A DNA stretch of 48,882 bases. Source: Demequina iriomotensis. GTDB lineage: Bacteria > Actinomycetota > Actinomycetes > Actinomycetales > Demequinaceae. Location: NCBI RefSeq assembly GCF_000971395.1, contig NZ_BBME01000022.1, positions 1 to 48,882 of the forward strand. Reading direction: 5' to 3'. The translations under genes and the position numbers were made by a program. Positions 15,776 to 24,397 of the stretch are shown here, piece after piece (positions within the stretch are counted from its first letter, which is position 1; each line of letters starts with the position of its first letter). The notes under the pieces were generated by a model, which was given only the letters and a program-made list of their open reading frames with translations, was not told where the DNA came from and did no database searches.

Positions 15776-16468
15776 TCACCGGAGGGGCTCGTCGACTTGG
15801 GAAAGGCGCAGCAGGGCGCACTCGTCGAAGGTGGGCTCGCAGGCGACGAAGACCGTGAACGCGGCAGCGTGCTCTGTCTCCACCGGATCGGTGCCGGAGG
15901 TGCCTGCACGGTGCCGGGTCCCGTCGATCGTGTACGCGACCGTGCCCGGGATGAGCTGACCCTCCGCGGCCTGCTCGAGCGCATCGGCCCAGCCCGCCGG
16001 CACCGCGACCTCGTCGATGGTGATCCATTGGCGCGTCTGGTAGCTCCGGAGCTCCGCCCACGCTTCCTGCGTCGGCAGGTACGCGCGCACGTCCTCGGCG
16101 AGTGCGGGTGCCTCCTCGCCGGTCGGGTCGCCCACATCGACGATGGCCTGCGCGTAGTCCGACGGACCGAAGTCCGTCGCGGTGTCCCACGTGAACAGCG
16201 CCTCGGCGACGGAACGCGCGAAGGCCTCGGGGTCGGAGGTGGTGCTCACCGCGGGCGGGGCGCTTGGTCCGGTCGCCACGCTCGAGGTGTCCGGCGCCGG
16301 GCCGGGGGTTGCGGTCTCGGACGGCGTCGGCGAGGCCGCGGGCTCCGCGCTCGGCGCGAGCAGCAGGCCGTAGAGACCGACGCCGACGAGGGCAGCGAGA
16401 ATCGCCCCGGCGACTGCCAGGACGATGACAAGCCGGCGCGAGCGACCGGGTGCGGGAGGCATCGTCAT
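15776..16468 (-). CDS. VirB8/TcpC-like membrane-anchored transfer protein
   Basis: The 230-residue protein has a short cytoplasmic tail, one membrane helix (LVIVLAVAGAILAALVGVGL, about residues 13-36), a disordered Ser/Thr/Pro linker, and an extracytoplasmic alpha+beta domain (FARSVAEALFTWDTATDFGP; WAELRSYQTRQWITIDEVAV; TVAYTIDGTRHR; AAFTVFVACEPTFDECALLR). This topology and the NTF2-like pattern fit VirB8/TcpC components. No enzyme motif is visible. Its start shares one base with the ParB-like gene stop, and it ends 13 bases before the peptidase. The assignment rests on topology and position rather than a specific motif. Confidence 0.6.
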   Translation of the reverse strand: MTMPPAPGRSRRLVIVLAVAGAILAALVGVGLYGLLLAPSAEPAASPTPSETATPGPAPDTSSVATGPSAPPAVSTTSDPEAFARSVAEALFTWDTATDFGPSDYAQAIVDVGDPTGEEAPALAEDVRAYLPTQEAWAELRSYQTRQWITIDEVAVPAGWADALEQAAEGQLIPGTVAYTIDGTRHRAGTSGTDPVETEHAAAFTVFVACEPTFDECALLRLSQVDEPLR

Positions 16469-17508
16469 CAGGCGATGTCCCGCTTCGGTTCGGGCCGCGC
16501 GCCGGCGCGGCGCGCGCGGACCTCAGCCATGACGCTCATCGTCTTCGCCAGCACACGCTCGACCTCGTCCCATTCGTCGTCAGTGACCGATTCTGCGAGG
16601 GTATCCGCGTCGTAGTGCTCCCACCAGCCGTCGAGTTCGCGCCACATGTTGGTGAAGGCGCGCACGGGGTAGGGGATGGCGGGCAGGGGAGTGGCGGCGG
16701 CCTCCCGCAGCTTGCGTGTCTGCTGGCGGCGGGTCGCGCGCTTGGCGGAGAGTTCGGCGTTCGCCTTCTCGAGGGCTGCGCGCGCGAGCGACTCGAAGTC
16801 GTCGGGAACGTCAAAGTCGCCGTCGCGCGGCACGTCAGAGGCGAGGTCGACGAGCGCCTGTGTCTGCGCGTGGGCTGCCTCGATCGATGCGCGGTGCTCG
16901 TCGATGAGCGCGAGCTGCTCGCGAGCGAAGGTGCGAATCTCGCCCGGCAGGGTCGCATCGGCCTCGATGCCCTGCAGGTTGTTGACCTGCTCCAGACTGT
17001 TCTGCGACTTCCGTCCGGTGACCATCAAGGCGGACTGCTCGCGGGTCTTGCCATGGCCGAGCGACGGTGGAGTCGTCACGACTCCACCGGAGTCTCCGGC
17101 AGGGGCGGGTGGCGCCGCACCGAACCGCGTCGCCTGCTGGCGGCGCACCGCATCCTCGGCGAGGATCTGCTTCAGCTCGCGGTACAGCGCCGCTTTCTCG
17201 GTCTCGGTGAGCGGCTTGTGGTGCACCTGCTCGGCCTGCTCGGCGAGCAGGGCGGTGAGCTTGTCGGAGACTCCGTCGACCACCCACACGGGCACCTTCT
17301 TCTCGCCGAGCCGCTCGAGCGCGGCGAGACGCCGGCGACCGCTGAGCAGCACGCCGTCGGGGGTGATGGCGATGGGCTGGAGGATCCCCTCGCGTCGGAT
17401 CGACTCGGCGAGCTCGTCGATGTCGCCAAGGTCCGTGCGGTGCCGGTGGCCGACCGTGATGGTGCTGAGGGACCGGTTGAGTGCGATGTGCTCCTGCCCG
17501 CCGCTCAC
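16468..17508 (-). CDS. ParB-like DNA-binding protein
   Basis: The 346-residue protein has a ParB N-terminal domain: RTDLGDIDELAESIRREGIL, then PIAITPDGVLLSGRRRLAAL, where the GRRRLAAL segment corresponds to the CTP-binding ParB box (GxRRxxA). The central KPLTETEKAALYRELKQIL is a ParB-like helical region. The C-terminal half is charged and helical, with coiled-coil character and a Trp-rich stretch (MWRELDGWWEHYD). No ParA partner is visible in the window. It could act in element maintenance or as a regulator at oriT. The start overlaps the upstream gene by four bases. It is a different protein from the ParB-like protein of the defence island at 33454-34860. Confidence 0.75.
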   Translation of the reverse strand: MSGGQEHIALNRSLSTITVGHRHRTDLGDIDELAESIRREGILQPIAITPDGVLLSGRRRLAALERLGEKKVPVWVVDGVSDKLTALLAEQAEQVHHKPLTETEKAALYRELKQILAEDAVRRQQATRFGAAPPAPAGDSGGVVTTPPSLGHGKTREQSALMVTGRKSQNSLEQVNNLQGIEADATLPGEIRTFAREQLALIDEHRASIEAAHAQTQALVDLASDVPRDGDFDVPDDFESLARAALEKANAELSAKRATRRQQTRKLREAAATPLPAIPYPVRAFTNMWRELDGWWEHYDADTLAESVTDDEWDEVERVLAKTMSVMAEVRARRAGARPEPKRDIA

Positions 17509-18407
17509 GATGCCCTCCGCTCGCCCGGGCGACGCGGGGCCGAGGCGACGATCGCGATGACGAGATCCGCATCGTCGAGCAATGCGACCAGCGGCTCCTC
17601 ATGCAGTAGCCGGAAGAGCACGCCCCGGCCAGCGCGCGTGTGGGCGTGCTCGGGCTCGGGGTTGCCGAGCAGCACCCGGAGCAGGCCGTTCCACGACTCG
17701 GAGCTGAGGTTCAGAAGCACGCGCTGGTGGAAGTCGCGGCGGAGCGACTCCCACGCCTGCATCCGGGTCTCGTAGTCCGCGAGGCGGTCGCACACGCACT
17801 CGGTGGCGCGCCTGGCCGACTCGTACGGCCACCCAAGGTGGGTGAGGAGCGTCAGCGCATCGGCGATGGCCGCACCGACGTGTGCACGGTCGACCGCATC
17901 GGGAATCGACCCGGCGTCGCTGTCGGGCGCTTCGACGCGAAGGGACTCGTGCCAGTCGGCGAGCGGGTGCTCGCGGTCGCTGAACCGCTCGGCGTCGTGG
18001 AAGACGGAGTTCTGCGGCCGACGGGCCTGGTCGACCGAGCACAGGAGGCCGTTGGCGCGCTCCTCGGCCACGAGCGTGACCTTGACCGCCCGCGTGACCA
18101 TCGCCCACGGGTCGTCGGCGGTGCGCATCGATGAGTGCCGCATGGCGTCGAACGCCGCCGCCGCCGCGATCCACGGGTCGCAGCCGTGCTTGCGGGCCAT
18201 CCGCCCGTACCGCCTGGTGCAGAAGGCCATGAGGGCGGCGGCGTCCGGGTCGTCGCGCCACGCGCCGTCCCCGGCCGCGTGGAGACGGACGATGAGCGCG
18301 CGTAGGCCCTCGGAGGTCTCGAACGCCTGGCGCTCCTCGGCTGACGGCTCGCCGAGGTCCCACGGGGCTTGTTGTGCGGCGTCGGAGCTTGTCGTAGCGG
18401 TGGACAT
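17505..18407 (-). CDS. Unknown 300-residue transfer-operon protein, sigma-like helices
   Basis: I do not recognise a named family. The protein is helical. The segment LMAFCTRRYGRMARKHGCDP, followed by WIAAAAAFDAM and DDPWAMVTRAVKVTLVAEE, resembles sigma-70 region 2 (a YGRxARxxG...A...F..M pattern followed by PWAxVxRAV). The C-terminal part (HLGWPYESARRATECVCDRL) could hold a helix-turn-helix. If real, it would be a regulator of the transfer operon; this is a weak structural inference. It has a four-base overlap with parB downstream and lies 10 bases after the 137-residue gene. Similar proteins occur in the same place in related elements. Confidence 0.6.
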   Translation of the reverse strand: MSTATTSSDAAQQAPWDLGEPSAEERQAFETSEGLRALIVRLHAAGDGAWRDDPDAAALMAFCTRRYGRMARKHGCDPWIAAAAAFDAMRHSSMRTADDPWAMVTRAVKVTLVAEERANGLLCSVDQARRPQNSVFHDAERFSDREHPLADWHESLRVEAPDSDAGSIPDAVDRAHVGAAIADALTLLTHLGWPYESARRATECVCDRLADYETRMQAWESLRRDFHQRVLLNLSSESWNGLLRVLLGNPEPEHAHTRAGRGVLFRLLHEEPLVALLDDADLVIAIVASAPRRPGERRAS

Positions 18408-18417
18408 CGCAACCTCC

Positions 18418-18831
18418 TCACAGTCCCGGCTCGTTGCGCTGGATCGCGTCTTGCCGCGGTGCCGGCGCTCCGAACGAGGCGAGCGGCGGCAGCGCGGACG
18501 TTTTCGCGCTGATCGCGCGGCGACTTGCGGCGGCGGTGTGCGCTGGCAGGGACCGCTTCCGTCGGGCCAGCTCGGCTTGGAAGTCGATGCCTCGCCCGGC
18601 CGCGCGAGCGGTCGTATGCGGGATCAGCTCGGTAGGCCGCATCCAGACGATCCCCCGCTGGAGGCGCTGGGTCTCGGCCGTCACCTCGGGAGCGAAGTCG
18701 CGCCTCGAGGGGTCGGCGTGGCGGGCGAACTCGGATGGCTCGTCGTCCGCCGGTGCGCCGGCGCCACGCACGGGAGCCTCGTCAGGTGGGACGCCCAGCG
18801 GGTCTCGCCAGGGGTCGATGGTGTCGGTCAT
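18418..18831 (-). CDS. Unknown 137-residue transfer-operon protein
   Basis: The protein is charged, low in hydrophobic residues and probably partly disordered (DPWRDPLGVPPDEAPVRG; TTARAAGRGIDFQAELARRK). No motif, membrane segment or known domain is visible. It is retained here because it overlaps the upstream DUF2637 gene by four bases, fits the operon spacing and has normal codon use. Proteins of this kind accompany the primase and DUF2637 genes of related elements. No function can be given. Confidence 0.5.
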   Translation of the reverse strand: MTDTIDPWRDPLGVPPDEAPVRGAGAPADDEPSEFARHADPSRRDFAPEVTAETQRLQRGIVWMRPTELIPHTTARAAGRGIDFQAELARRKRSLPAHTAAASRRAISAKTSALPPLASFGAPAPRQDAIQRNEPGL

Positions 18832-19469
18832 GGCGCTGCTCCCTTCTGCAACTCAGGTAGGTAGGTGCTCCCCGAGAGCCAGCGACCCACCGTCGATGGG
18901 TGGACGCCGGCGGCCCGAGCGATCGCCTTGTTCGACATCCCGCGCTCGTGAAGTCGCGCTGCGAGCTGACGCGGGGACTCGTCCGCATCTGTCGCAGTGC
19001 CGGCGGCCGGCGGTGACGCGATGGCGGGTGACGATGCGGGGGTCGCGTCTGAGCTGAAGCGTCGGGTGAGGACCACGGTCAGGTGGGTGATCGCGAGCAG
19101 GACCACTGGCGGAACGGCAGCGACCGAGGCGGCCAACACAGCGGGCACATCGGAATCCGCCGCCACCACGGCGTGGATCGCGTTGGCCGCAACCGAGACG
19201 AGCGCACCGCCGAGGAGCAGCAGCCACGGGTACCACGTGGACCTGTGATCGGCGAGGGCGACCACCGACACGGTGGCGACCACGATGATCCCGTCCACGA
19301 TGAGCGGCCAGGCCCACGCCTGTGCGGCGCTCACGCCGGAGCGCGCGGCGAGGTCCCGGAGCGCGGTGAAAGACAGCCAGAAGGCACCGGCGGCGATGAA
19401 CACAGTGCCGGCGACCGCAGTCCATACGGCGAGCCGTCCCGAACCCGCTTCGCGCACGGCGGGGATCAC
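18828..19469 (-). CDS. DUF2637 membrane protein with C-terminal helix-turn-helix
   Basis: The 213-residue protein carries a DUF2637 membrane domain of four hydrophobic helices (WTAVAGTVFIAAGAFWLSFT; WAWPLIVDGIIVVATVSVVA; WYPWLLLLGGALVSVAANAI; AASVAAVPPVVLLAITHLTV). The family includes Spd-type spread proteins of Streptomyces plasmids. The C-terminal part (QLAARLHERGMSNKAIARAA, then GVHPSTVGRWL) is a clear helix-turn-helix. It is therefore a membrane-tethered DNA-binding protein. The GTG start at 19469 overlaps the primase stop by four bases. Possible roles are DNA positioning or intramycelial-type spread; this is inferred from the family. Confidence 0.75.
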   Translation of the reverse strand: MIPAVREAGSGRLAVWTAVAGTVFIAAGAFWLSFTALRDLAARSGVSAAQAWAWPLIVDGIIVVATVSVVALADHRSTWYPWLLLLGGALVSVAANAIHAVVAADSDVPAVLAASVAAVPPVVLLAITHLTVVLTRRFSSDATPASSPAIASPPAAGTATDADESPRQLAARLHERGMSNKAIARAAGVHPSTVGRWLSGSTYLPELQKGAAP

Positions 19470-20386
19470 GAGAGCACCTGCTCGGTACTGAGCCGCGATC
19501 CGGGGGGAGGAGGTTCTGGCTGTGCGGCGGGTGACGCACCCGCCGCCGCGCGGTAGGCCGAGCGGACGGTCGCCGCGATCTCGGCGGTCGGCAGTCCGGC
19601 ACGCTCGGCCGCGGGACCGAGGCGGTCCTGAGCCTCGTTGAATGTGATGCCGTGTTCGGCGAAGCGGCATGCGGCCCAGAACAGGCCGCGATTGCGCTCG
19701 CCCTCGCCGCGCCTGGCCACCCAGCTCGCGAGGCGCTCGACGTCGAGGCCCGGCGGCGCATCGGCTGCAATCGTCAGCGGGACGCGCGCAGGTCGCGCAG
19801 ACGCCGCCGCTGCGGCGGGCCGCGGGTCGAGGAAGCGGCGGAGGGCGGCCGCATCCACCGGTGTTGGCTCGTCGTGGCCCGCGCCGATGAGCTCGTACGC
19901 GACACGGCGGGCGCCCACTCGCACCCGCGACGGCGGCACCAGGATGTAGCCGCCTTCACCGCGGAAGTCGACGCCCGCGCTCGCGGCCTGCCACGAGGCC
20001 TGGCGTCGGTGCGGGTCGGCAGGGAAGCAGGCATGGATCCCGCCCGACGGCGTGCGCACCAGCGCCGTCCACCCGTCGACGAGTCCCTCGCGCCGAGCGC
20101 GCTCGAACGAGTCGAAGCCGTGCACCGGGCCGTGCATGTCGACGTCCACCGCTTCGATCCCGGAGATCGAGCCCGTCGGCAGGCCGATGTTCGCCTGCGG
20201 CCAGTCCCGCCACCACCGCGCGACATGGGACGCGTTGGTGGTCGCGTCGTGGAACCCATGTCGGGTGAGCGGTCGCTTCTCGCCCGGGGCGCACGGGAAG
20301 ACTGGGATGCCGGCATCCGCGAACCTGAGCGCCGCATCGTCTGCCCGTCTGCCGAGCGCGGTGGCCAGGAGGTGCGCCACGTCCAT
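19466..20386 (-). CDS. Bifunctional primase-polymerase (Prim-Pol)
   Basis: This 306-residue protein has the Prim-Pol domain of actinobacterial plasmids and ICEs: ADAGIPVFPCAPGEKRPLTR, then HGFHDATT, then ARWWRDWPQANIGLPTG, then EAVDVDMHGPVHG, where the DxD pair binds catalytic metal. RTPSGGIHACF supplies the conserved His, and GYILVPPSR follows. The C-terminal part (ERNRGLFWAACRFAEHGITF) matches the helical segment common after this domain. It primes or copies the complementary strand of transferred DNA. The ATG at 20386 shares one base with the ardC stop. A longer upstream reading only covers the end of ardC in another frame. Confidence 0.85.
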   Translation of the reverse strand: MDVAHLLATALGRRADDAALRFADAGIPVFPCAPGEKRPLTRHGFHDATTNASHVARWWRDWPQANIGLPTGSISGIEAVDVDMHGPVHGFDSFERARREGLVDGWTALVRTPSGGIHACFPADPHRRQASWQAASAGVDFRGEGGYILVPPSRVRVGARRVAYELIGAGHDEPTPVDAAALRRFLDPRPAAAAASARPARVPLTIAADAPPGLDVERLASWVARRGEGERNRGLFWAACRFAEHGITFNEAQDRLGPAAERAGLPTAEIAATVRSAYRAAAGASPAAQPEPPPPGSRLSTEQVLS

Positions 20387-21465
20387 CACAGGCTCCTCGC
20401 GGCGGTGAGCTCCGCGCTCGCGGCGATCGGTGCGGGAGCGGGTGCCGGTGCGGCACGGCGGGTGTCGGGGGACGATGCGCGCATGGCCTGGGTGAGCCCG
20501 GGAGGTGTGCCGTCGGTCACCTGGACGGTCTGCAGCGAGTCCAGGATGTACACCGCAGCGGTACGTGCGCCCGCGCCGGCATCCTGGACGACCGCCACCG
20601 GCGACTTGCCCTCGACCGAGCTCGCCCACGAGGTGACGTAGGGGATCGTGTAGCCCGAGGTGTCGAGCCCATGGGCAGCGGCGATCATGAGCGCGGCCGA
20701 CTCGGCCTCGACCTCGCCGACGCCTCGGTGGTAGACCGCGTCGCCCCGATCCGGGTCGTGGAGCATCACGTGCGCCAGCTCGTGGGCGAGGGTCTTGACT
20801 CGCGCGGCGGGATCCATGTTCGAGCGGACCTGCACGCTGCGAGCGACGTAGTCCGTGAGGCCGTTGGCGCCGCCGATCTCGCGCTCGCTGGGGACCATGC
20901 CGACGGTGAACCCCTGCTGCCGGACCAACTCAGCGAGGCCGTCCCAGAGGCCCGCGGGGGCCCCGCCGTCGAGCACCTGCGGTCGCGGCGGCTCCGGGAT
21001 CGGGTCGCCTGCGGTCTGCGAGACGTCCCAGACGTAGGCGGGCTTGACGCCGATCAGCCTCGAACGCACGGTCTCGCCGGCTCCGGGTTGCTCGCCCCTC
21101 TCCATCGTCCGCCACGACTCAGTGTCGCCAGGCGTCGATGAGGCGAACCGCCCCATGATGGGAGCGAAGATCATGTAGCCGCTCTGGCCACGCTGCACCG
21201 CGCGCCCGAGTGCGCGCCACTGGTTGAAGCCGGCCACGTATCGCGGTGACGGGTCGGGCACGCGGCCGGACTCGTAGGCGGCGGCGTGCTGTGCCCAGAT
21301 CAGAAGTGTGTTGTTGAAGGAGCGCGAGCGGAACCGCATCGCGAACTCCATGCCGCGACGCCAGTCGTCGCCGGTGACGAGCCTCTCGACTGCCCCGGTG
21401 AGCTGCTCGTGCAGCGTCTCGATTCGTGCTTCCCGCGCTTCGCGGGTTGCCTCCCATCCAGCCAT
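20386..21465 (-). CDS. ArdC-like antirestriction protein with metallopeptidase domain
   Basis: The 359-residue protein combines an ArdC-type N-terminal ssDNA-binding domain (residues 35-150: SFNNTLLIWAQ, YVAGFNQWRALGRAVQRGQ, GYMIFAPIM) with a zinc peptidase-like domain of the ImmA/IrrE kind. The metal motif is HELAH at 228-232, with a further glutamate ligand likely in GEVEAESAAL (about 251-255). ArdC proteins protect incoming conjugative DNA from restriction. It heads the minus-strand transfer operon, with AGGAGG seven to ten bases before the ATG and a strong stem-loop in its leader (21486-21521). The Ala/Pro-rich C-terminus is probably disordered. Confidence 0.8.
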   Translation of the reverse strand: MAGWEATREAREARIETLHEQLTGAVERLVTGDDWRRGMEFAMRFRSRSFNNTLLIWAQHAAAYESGRVPDPSPRYVAGFNQWRALGRAVQRGQSGYMIFAPIMGRFASSTPGDTESWRTMERGEQPGAGETVRSRLIGVKPAYVWDVSQTAGDPIPEPPRPQVLDGGAPAGLWDGLAELVRQQGFTVGMVPSEREIGGANGLTDYVARSVQVRSNMDPAARVKTLAHELAHVMLHDPDRGDAVYHRGVGEVEAESAALMIAAAHGLDTSGYTIPYVTSWASSVEGKSPVAVVQDAGAGARTAAVYILDSLQTVQVTDGTPPGLTQAMRASSPDTRRAAPAPAPAPIAASAELTAARSL

Positions 21466-21485
21466 GGCGCGGCCACCTCCTGTCG

Positions 21486-21526
21486 CCTGATCGGGGAGCC
21501 GGTTGGCTCGTGTCGATCAGGTGCGC
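21486..21526 (-). promoter_or_regulatory. ardC leader stem-loop with shared motif
   Basis: Perfect eight-base arms CCTGATCG/CGATCAGG (21486-21493 and 21514-21521) enclose a second perfect stem GAGCC/GGCTC (21496-21500 and 21505-21509) with a four-base loop. The outer arm belongs to the 13 bases GCGCACCTGATCG (21526-21514, minus strand) also found before the first ssb. It could act as an attenuator, an operator, or a promoter active on single-stranded entering DNA as described for F-plasmid leading-region genes. Only the sequence structure is seen. Confidence 0.5.
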
Positions 21527-21629
21527 CAGGCAGCACCGGACGGTCGCAGCCCTGGTGGGGCAGCGGCGCCAGGAGCGTGATGCGCAGCCTGACGTTGTAG
21601 GCATCGTGCCTAGCAACCGGATGTTTCGA

Positions 21630-22598
21630 CTAATCGCGCGGAGTGCCGAAGATGTCGATATCCGGGGCACCGTTGTCCGGATCGGGGGCATGGAGGGCAC
21701 GCCGCAGCTCTCCTGGGTTGATGCCCATGTGTCGCTGGAACTCTGCAGTGGCGTGATTGCGCTTCCATCCGACCCGGTGCGCCGCCGCTTCGACAGTCAG
21801 GTCCTCTTCGGCGATGAGCCGCACCATCTCGCGCACGCGGAGGGCGCCGAGGTAGGCCATCGGGCTCATGCCGGTGTCAGCTCTGAAATCGCGCGTCAGC
21901 TGCCGGGACGAGATGTGCACCTGTTGTGCGAGGTCGGCGACCACCCATGCCCGCGCGAGGTCGGCGCTGAGCAGGCGATCCACTTCACGCACCGTTGGGT
22001 GCCCGAACCCAACGCCGGGCACGCGGGGCGTGGCCGCGTGAGGACCAGTGGTGTGGACTGGGGGGAGTCCGTCGATGCGCAGATGCGGGAAGAGGGCGTC
22101 GATTACCCCGCACACCAGGCCGTGGGCGAGGTAGAAGGCGCTCTCGTCGATGTCGAGGGCGTCGTGGAGCTGGTCGTAGAGCGTGCCTAGGCGGGTAGCT
22201 TCCGGCTCGCCAAGCCGCACGCGCTTCGCGCCCCATGTGTAGTGGACCTTGGCCAGCGCGCGGGCGACGTCGGGGTTCGGGACATGCGGCTGCATGCCCC
22301 AGTACCAGTGCTGGAACATGTAGTCGGAGTCGCCGTAGAGCGTGGAGGTCTTCACCTGCCCATCGGGCACTTGGCGCGCGATGGTGTGGGAGCGGACCAC
22401 GACCACGTCGCCGGTCTCCGCTCGGATGTCGCTCATGCCGTCGTTGACGATCGCCGCGCCCTCGCGGACGAGAATCAGTTGGACGCTCGGAAACGAGACG
22501 GCCTGCGTCGGCTGCCTGTGCTCCTCGGTGACCACGGCGATCGGCCCACACTCGCTGATTCGCGCGAAGCCGGCGCCCCCGGTTGGTGTGCGGTCCAT
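21630..22598 (-). CDS. AraC-family transcriptional regulator
   Basis: The 322-residue protein has an N-terminal sensing domain with a cupin-like pattern (VSFPSVQLILVREGAAIVND; RAETGDVVVVRSHTIARQV) and a C-terminal AraC/XylS DNA-binding domain at about residues 203-304 with two helix-turn-helices (VVADLAQQVHISSRQLTRDF; TVEAAAHRVGWKRNHATAEF). The family normally activates nearby genes in response to a small ligand, which is unknown here. It is divergent from the coiled-coil protein gene at 22829 and upstream of the ardC operon on the same strand, so either could be a target. It may also be unrelated cargo. Confidence 0.85.
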   Translation of the reverse strand: MDRTPTGGAGFARISECGPIAVVTEEHRQPTQAVSFPSVQLILVREGAAIVNDGMSDIRAETGDVVVVRSHTIARQVPDGQVKTSTLYGDSDYMFQHWYWGMQPHVPNPDVARALAKVHYTWGAKRVRLGEPEATRLGTLYDQLHDALDIDESAFYLAHGLVCGVIDALFPHLRIDGLPPVHTTGPHAATPRVPGVGFGHPTVREVDRLLSADLARAWVVADLAQQVHISSRQLTRDFRADTGMSPMAYLGALRVREMVRLIAEEDLTVEAAAHRVGWKRNHATAEFQRHMGINPGELRRALHAPDPDNGAPDIDIFGTPRD

Positions 22599-22828
22599 GT
22601 TTCATTCTGACCCGAACCAGGGATATCGGGCAGCGCGTGCCGGTTCTGTGGATAAGTCCGAACCCCACAGGTCGCGGTGCTCACATCCACCGACTGCTCA
22701 TCACCCGTGGCGTGCGCTCACAAGTCCTTGGAGTGACCCGGGCCGTGTGAGAGCCGGATTGCGCGAGTCGAGGACGTAGTACCTGGTTGCTCGGGCGATA
22801 CGCTTCCTCTCGGCTGAGGAGATGTCAC

Positions 22829-23998
22829 ATGGGAATCGCTGAACAGCAGTTCGATACGCACGGGCTTTGGGGCCTCGTTGTTAGTGCGCGCGCCGCGCTC
22901 AACCAGATCCACCCCGATCCTGCGGATAGTGATCAACAAGCTGCCCTTGCGTATGCGGGACAGGTGCTTGAGCATCTGGAGGAACGAAAGGCGCGGACGG
23001 AGAAGTTCCTCGTGACGTCCCAGATGCTCGACAACGTGGTGAGCCCTGTCGATACCTGGCGTGGATGGCTCGACCAGGTGGTTGCTGGCGGGCGGCCGAT
23101 GGTGAGCACTAACCCCTATTCGGCCGCGGTAATCTCGGCGCTCGCGACGTGGCCGCCACTCCGTCCGAAGCACTTCTACGCTGGCCTGAATGCCGCAATG
23201 GAGTCCTACGAGAACAAGGTCGGAGCGAGTCTGAATTCAGTTTCCGATCATGTCGCGCATTTGGAGGGCCAGATCGACGACGTCAAGCAGCAGCGCTCGG
23301 CTTTGTCCGCCGAGATTGATGCGGAAGAGGCGCGCTTTCGTCTGGCGATCGACGAGTTCAACGCCAGCGCCCAGACCGCCCTCGATGCGTGGAAGACGTC
23401 TATGGAGAAGGCGCGTAAGGACGTGGAGGTCGAGTGGCTTTCGGCTCTCGACATTGCGGATGCTTCAGCGAAAGAGGCCCTCGAGTCGCTGCGAGACTCC
23501 GCCGAGAAGGCAGGCAAGACTGTCCACGCGATCACAGCTCGGGTGGTCGCGCAGGACTATGGCAGGTACGCGAGAAACAAGACAGTCTCAGCGTGGCTCT
23601 ACGACATAGCGGCATTCGCGGTCGGCGCGGCCGGAGTCGTGGCGCTGATCTGGCACCTCGCCCAGTACGACCTGGACGCCGATTCGAATGTCGGGCTCCA
23701 GTTGATGCGCATCGCGGTGTCGGGCGGTGCGCTGGGTCTCGCCACGATCATTGGCCGACGGGGCGCACAGCAGCACCGAGAGGCTCGCGCAGCGAAGCGA
23801 ACTGATCTGGCACTGACGCTACTTGGCCCGTTCACAGCGAACCTTTCCGACACGAGACAGCGTGAGATCGTTGACGAAGTCACGCGCCGTGTGTTCATCG
23901 ATGGGGACCTCGACCCGGTGCGGGAGCGCGACGGACTGTCGCGAATCGCACGTGAGGCGTTGCTCAAGCGCGGAAGCGATGGTCCCACCGCATCGTGA
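22829..23998 (+). CDS. Unknown coiled-coil protein with two membrane helices
   Basis: I do not recognise this 389-residue protein. The N-terminal 120 residues are globular. Residues about 125-235 form a long charged helix with heptad character (DHVAHLEGQIDDVKQQRSAL; KARKDVEVEWLSALDIADAS). Two hydrophobic segments follow (WLYDIAAFAVGAAGVVALIW and LMRIAVSGGALGLATIIGRR), then a short charged tail. The start at 22829 is supported by GAGGAG seven bases upstream; the longer reading has none. It is divergent from the AraC gene. A long coiled coil with a C-terminal membrane hairpin suggests a sensor or pore-type effector, but no function can be assigned. Confidence 0.6.
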   Translation: MGIAEQQFDTHGLWGLVVSARAALNQIHPDPADSDQQAALAYAGQVLEHLEERKARTEKFLVTSQMLDNVVSPVDTWRGWLDQVVAGGRPMVSTNPYSAAVISALATWPPLRPKHFYAGLNAAMESYENKVGASLNSVSDHVAHLEGQIDDVKQQRSALSAEIDAEEARFRLAIDEFNASAQTALDAWKTSMEKARKDVEVEWLSALDIADASAKEALESLRDSAEKAGKTVHAITARVVAQDYGRYARNKTVSAWLYDIAAFAVGAAGVVALIWHLAQYDLDADSNVGLQLMRIAVSGGALGLATIIGRRGAQQHREARAAKRTDLALTLLGPFTANLSDTRQREIVDEVTRRVFIDGDLDPVRERDGLSRIAREALLKRGSDGPTAS

Positions 23999-24397
23999 CG
24001 CGTGTGGTTGGTGCAGCGCGTTGGTGCGGCGCGACACCCGCAATGGGGAACGGCACCTGGGGGTGCATTGCCGAGGCACTGCCATAGGAATTTTGCGGGC
24101 AACAACAGCGGTCTTGCTGGTCGCCTGGCGTGGCTCATCGGAACTCGGATCTGACAAGGGCTTGCGACGATCCTCCAACGGGCGCTCGCTGCCACCGTGA
24201 CCGAGGTTCGCGCCAATTGCACTGGAACTAAGGTCTCGGACGACGGCTCGCGACCGGAGCGCCAAGCTGGGCACAGACGCCAATCCGATAGCGCCACGCT
24301 TCTGGCAGATCGAGGTGGCGCCGCTCGATGCGACGACCTTCGACCGCCCCTCGGGCTCGGGCGTGTGACGCACTCCTCGCCGTCGAGGAGGTGCGCG
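23999..24397. other. Structured region before traA: candidate oriT
   Basis: This 399-base gene-free stretch directly precedes the relaxase gene. It contains two copies of GTTGGTGC 13 bases apart (24007-24014, 24020-24027). A nested dyad follows: GCACC/GGTGC (24053-24057 and 24062-24066) flanked by GCAAT/ATTGC (24040-24044 and 24067-24071). A second perfect seven-base dyad GCGCCAC/GTGGCGC (24291-24297 and 24315-24321) lies about 75 bases before the start. Short direct repeats plus inverted repeats beside a relaxase gene are typical of oriT, but no nic site can be pinned from sequence alone. The first dyad might instead end the upstream transcript. Confidence 0.4.
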
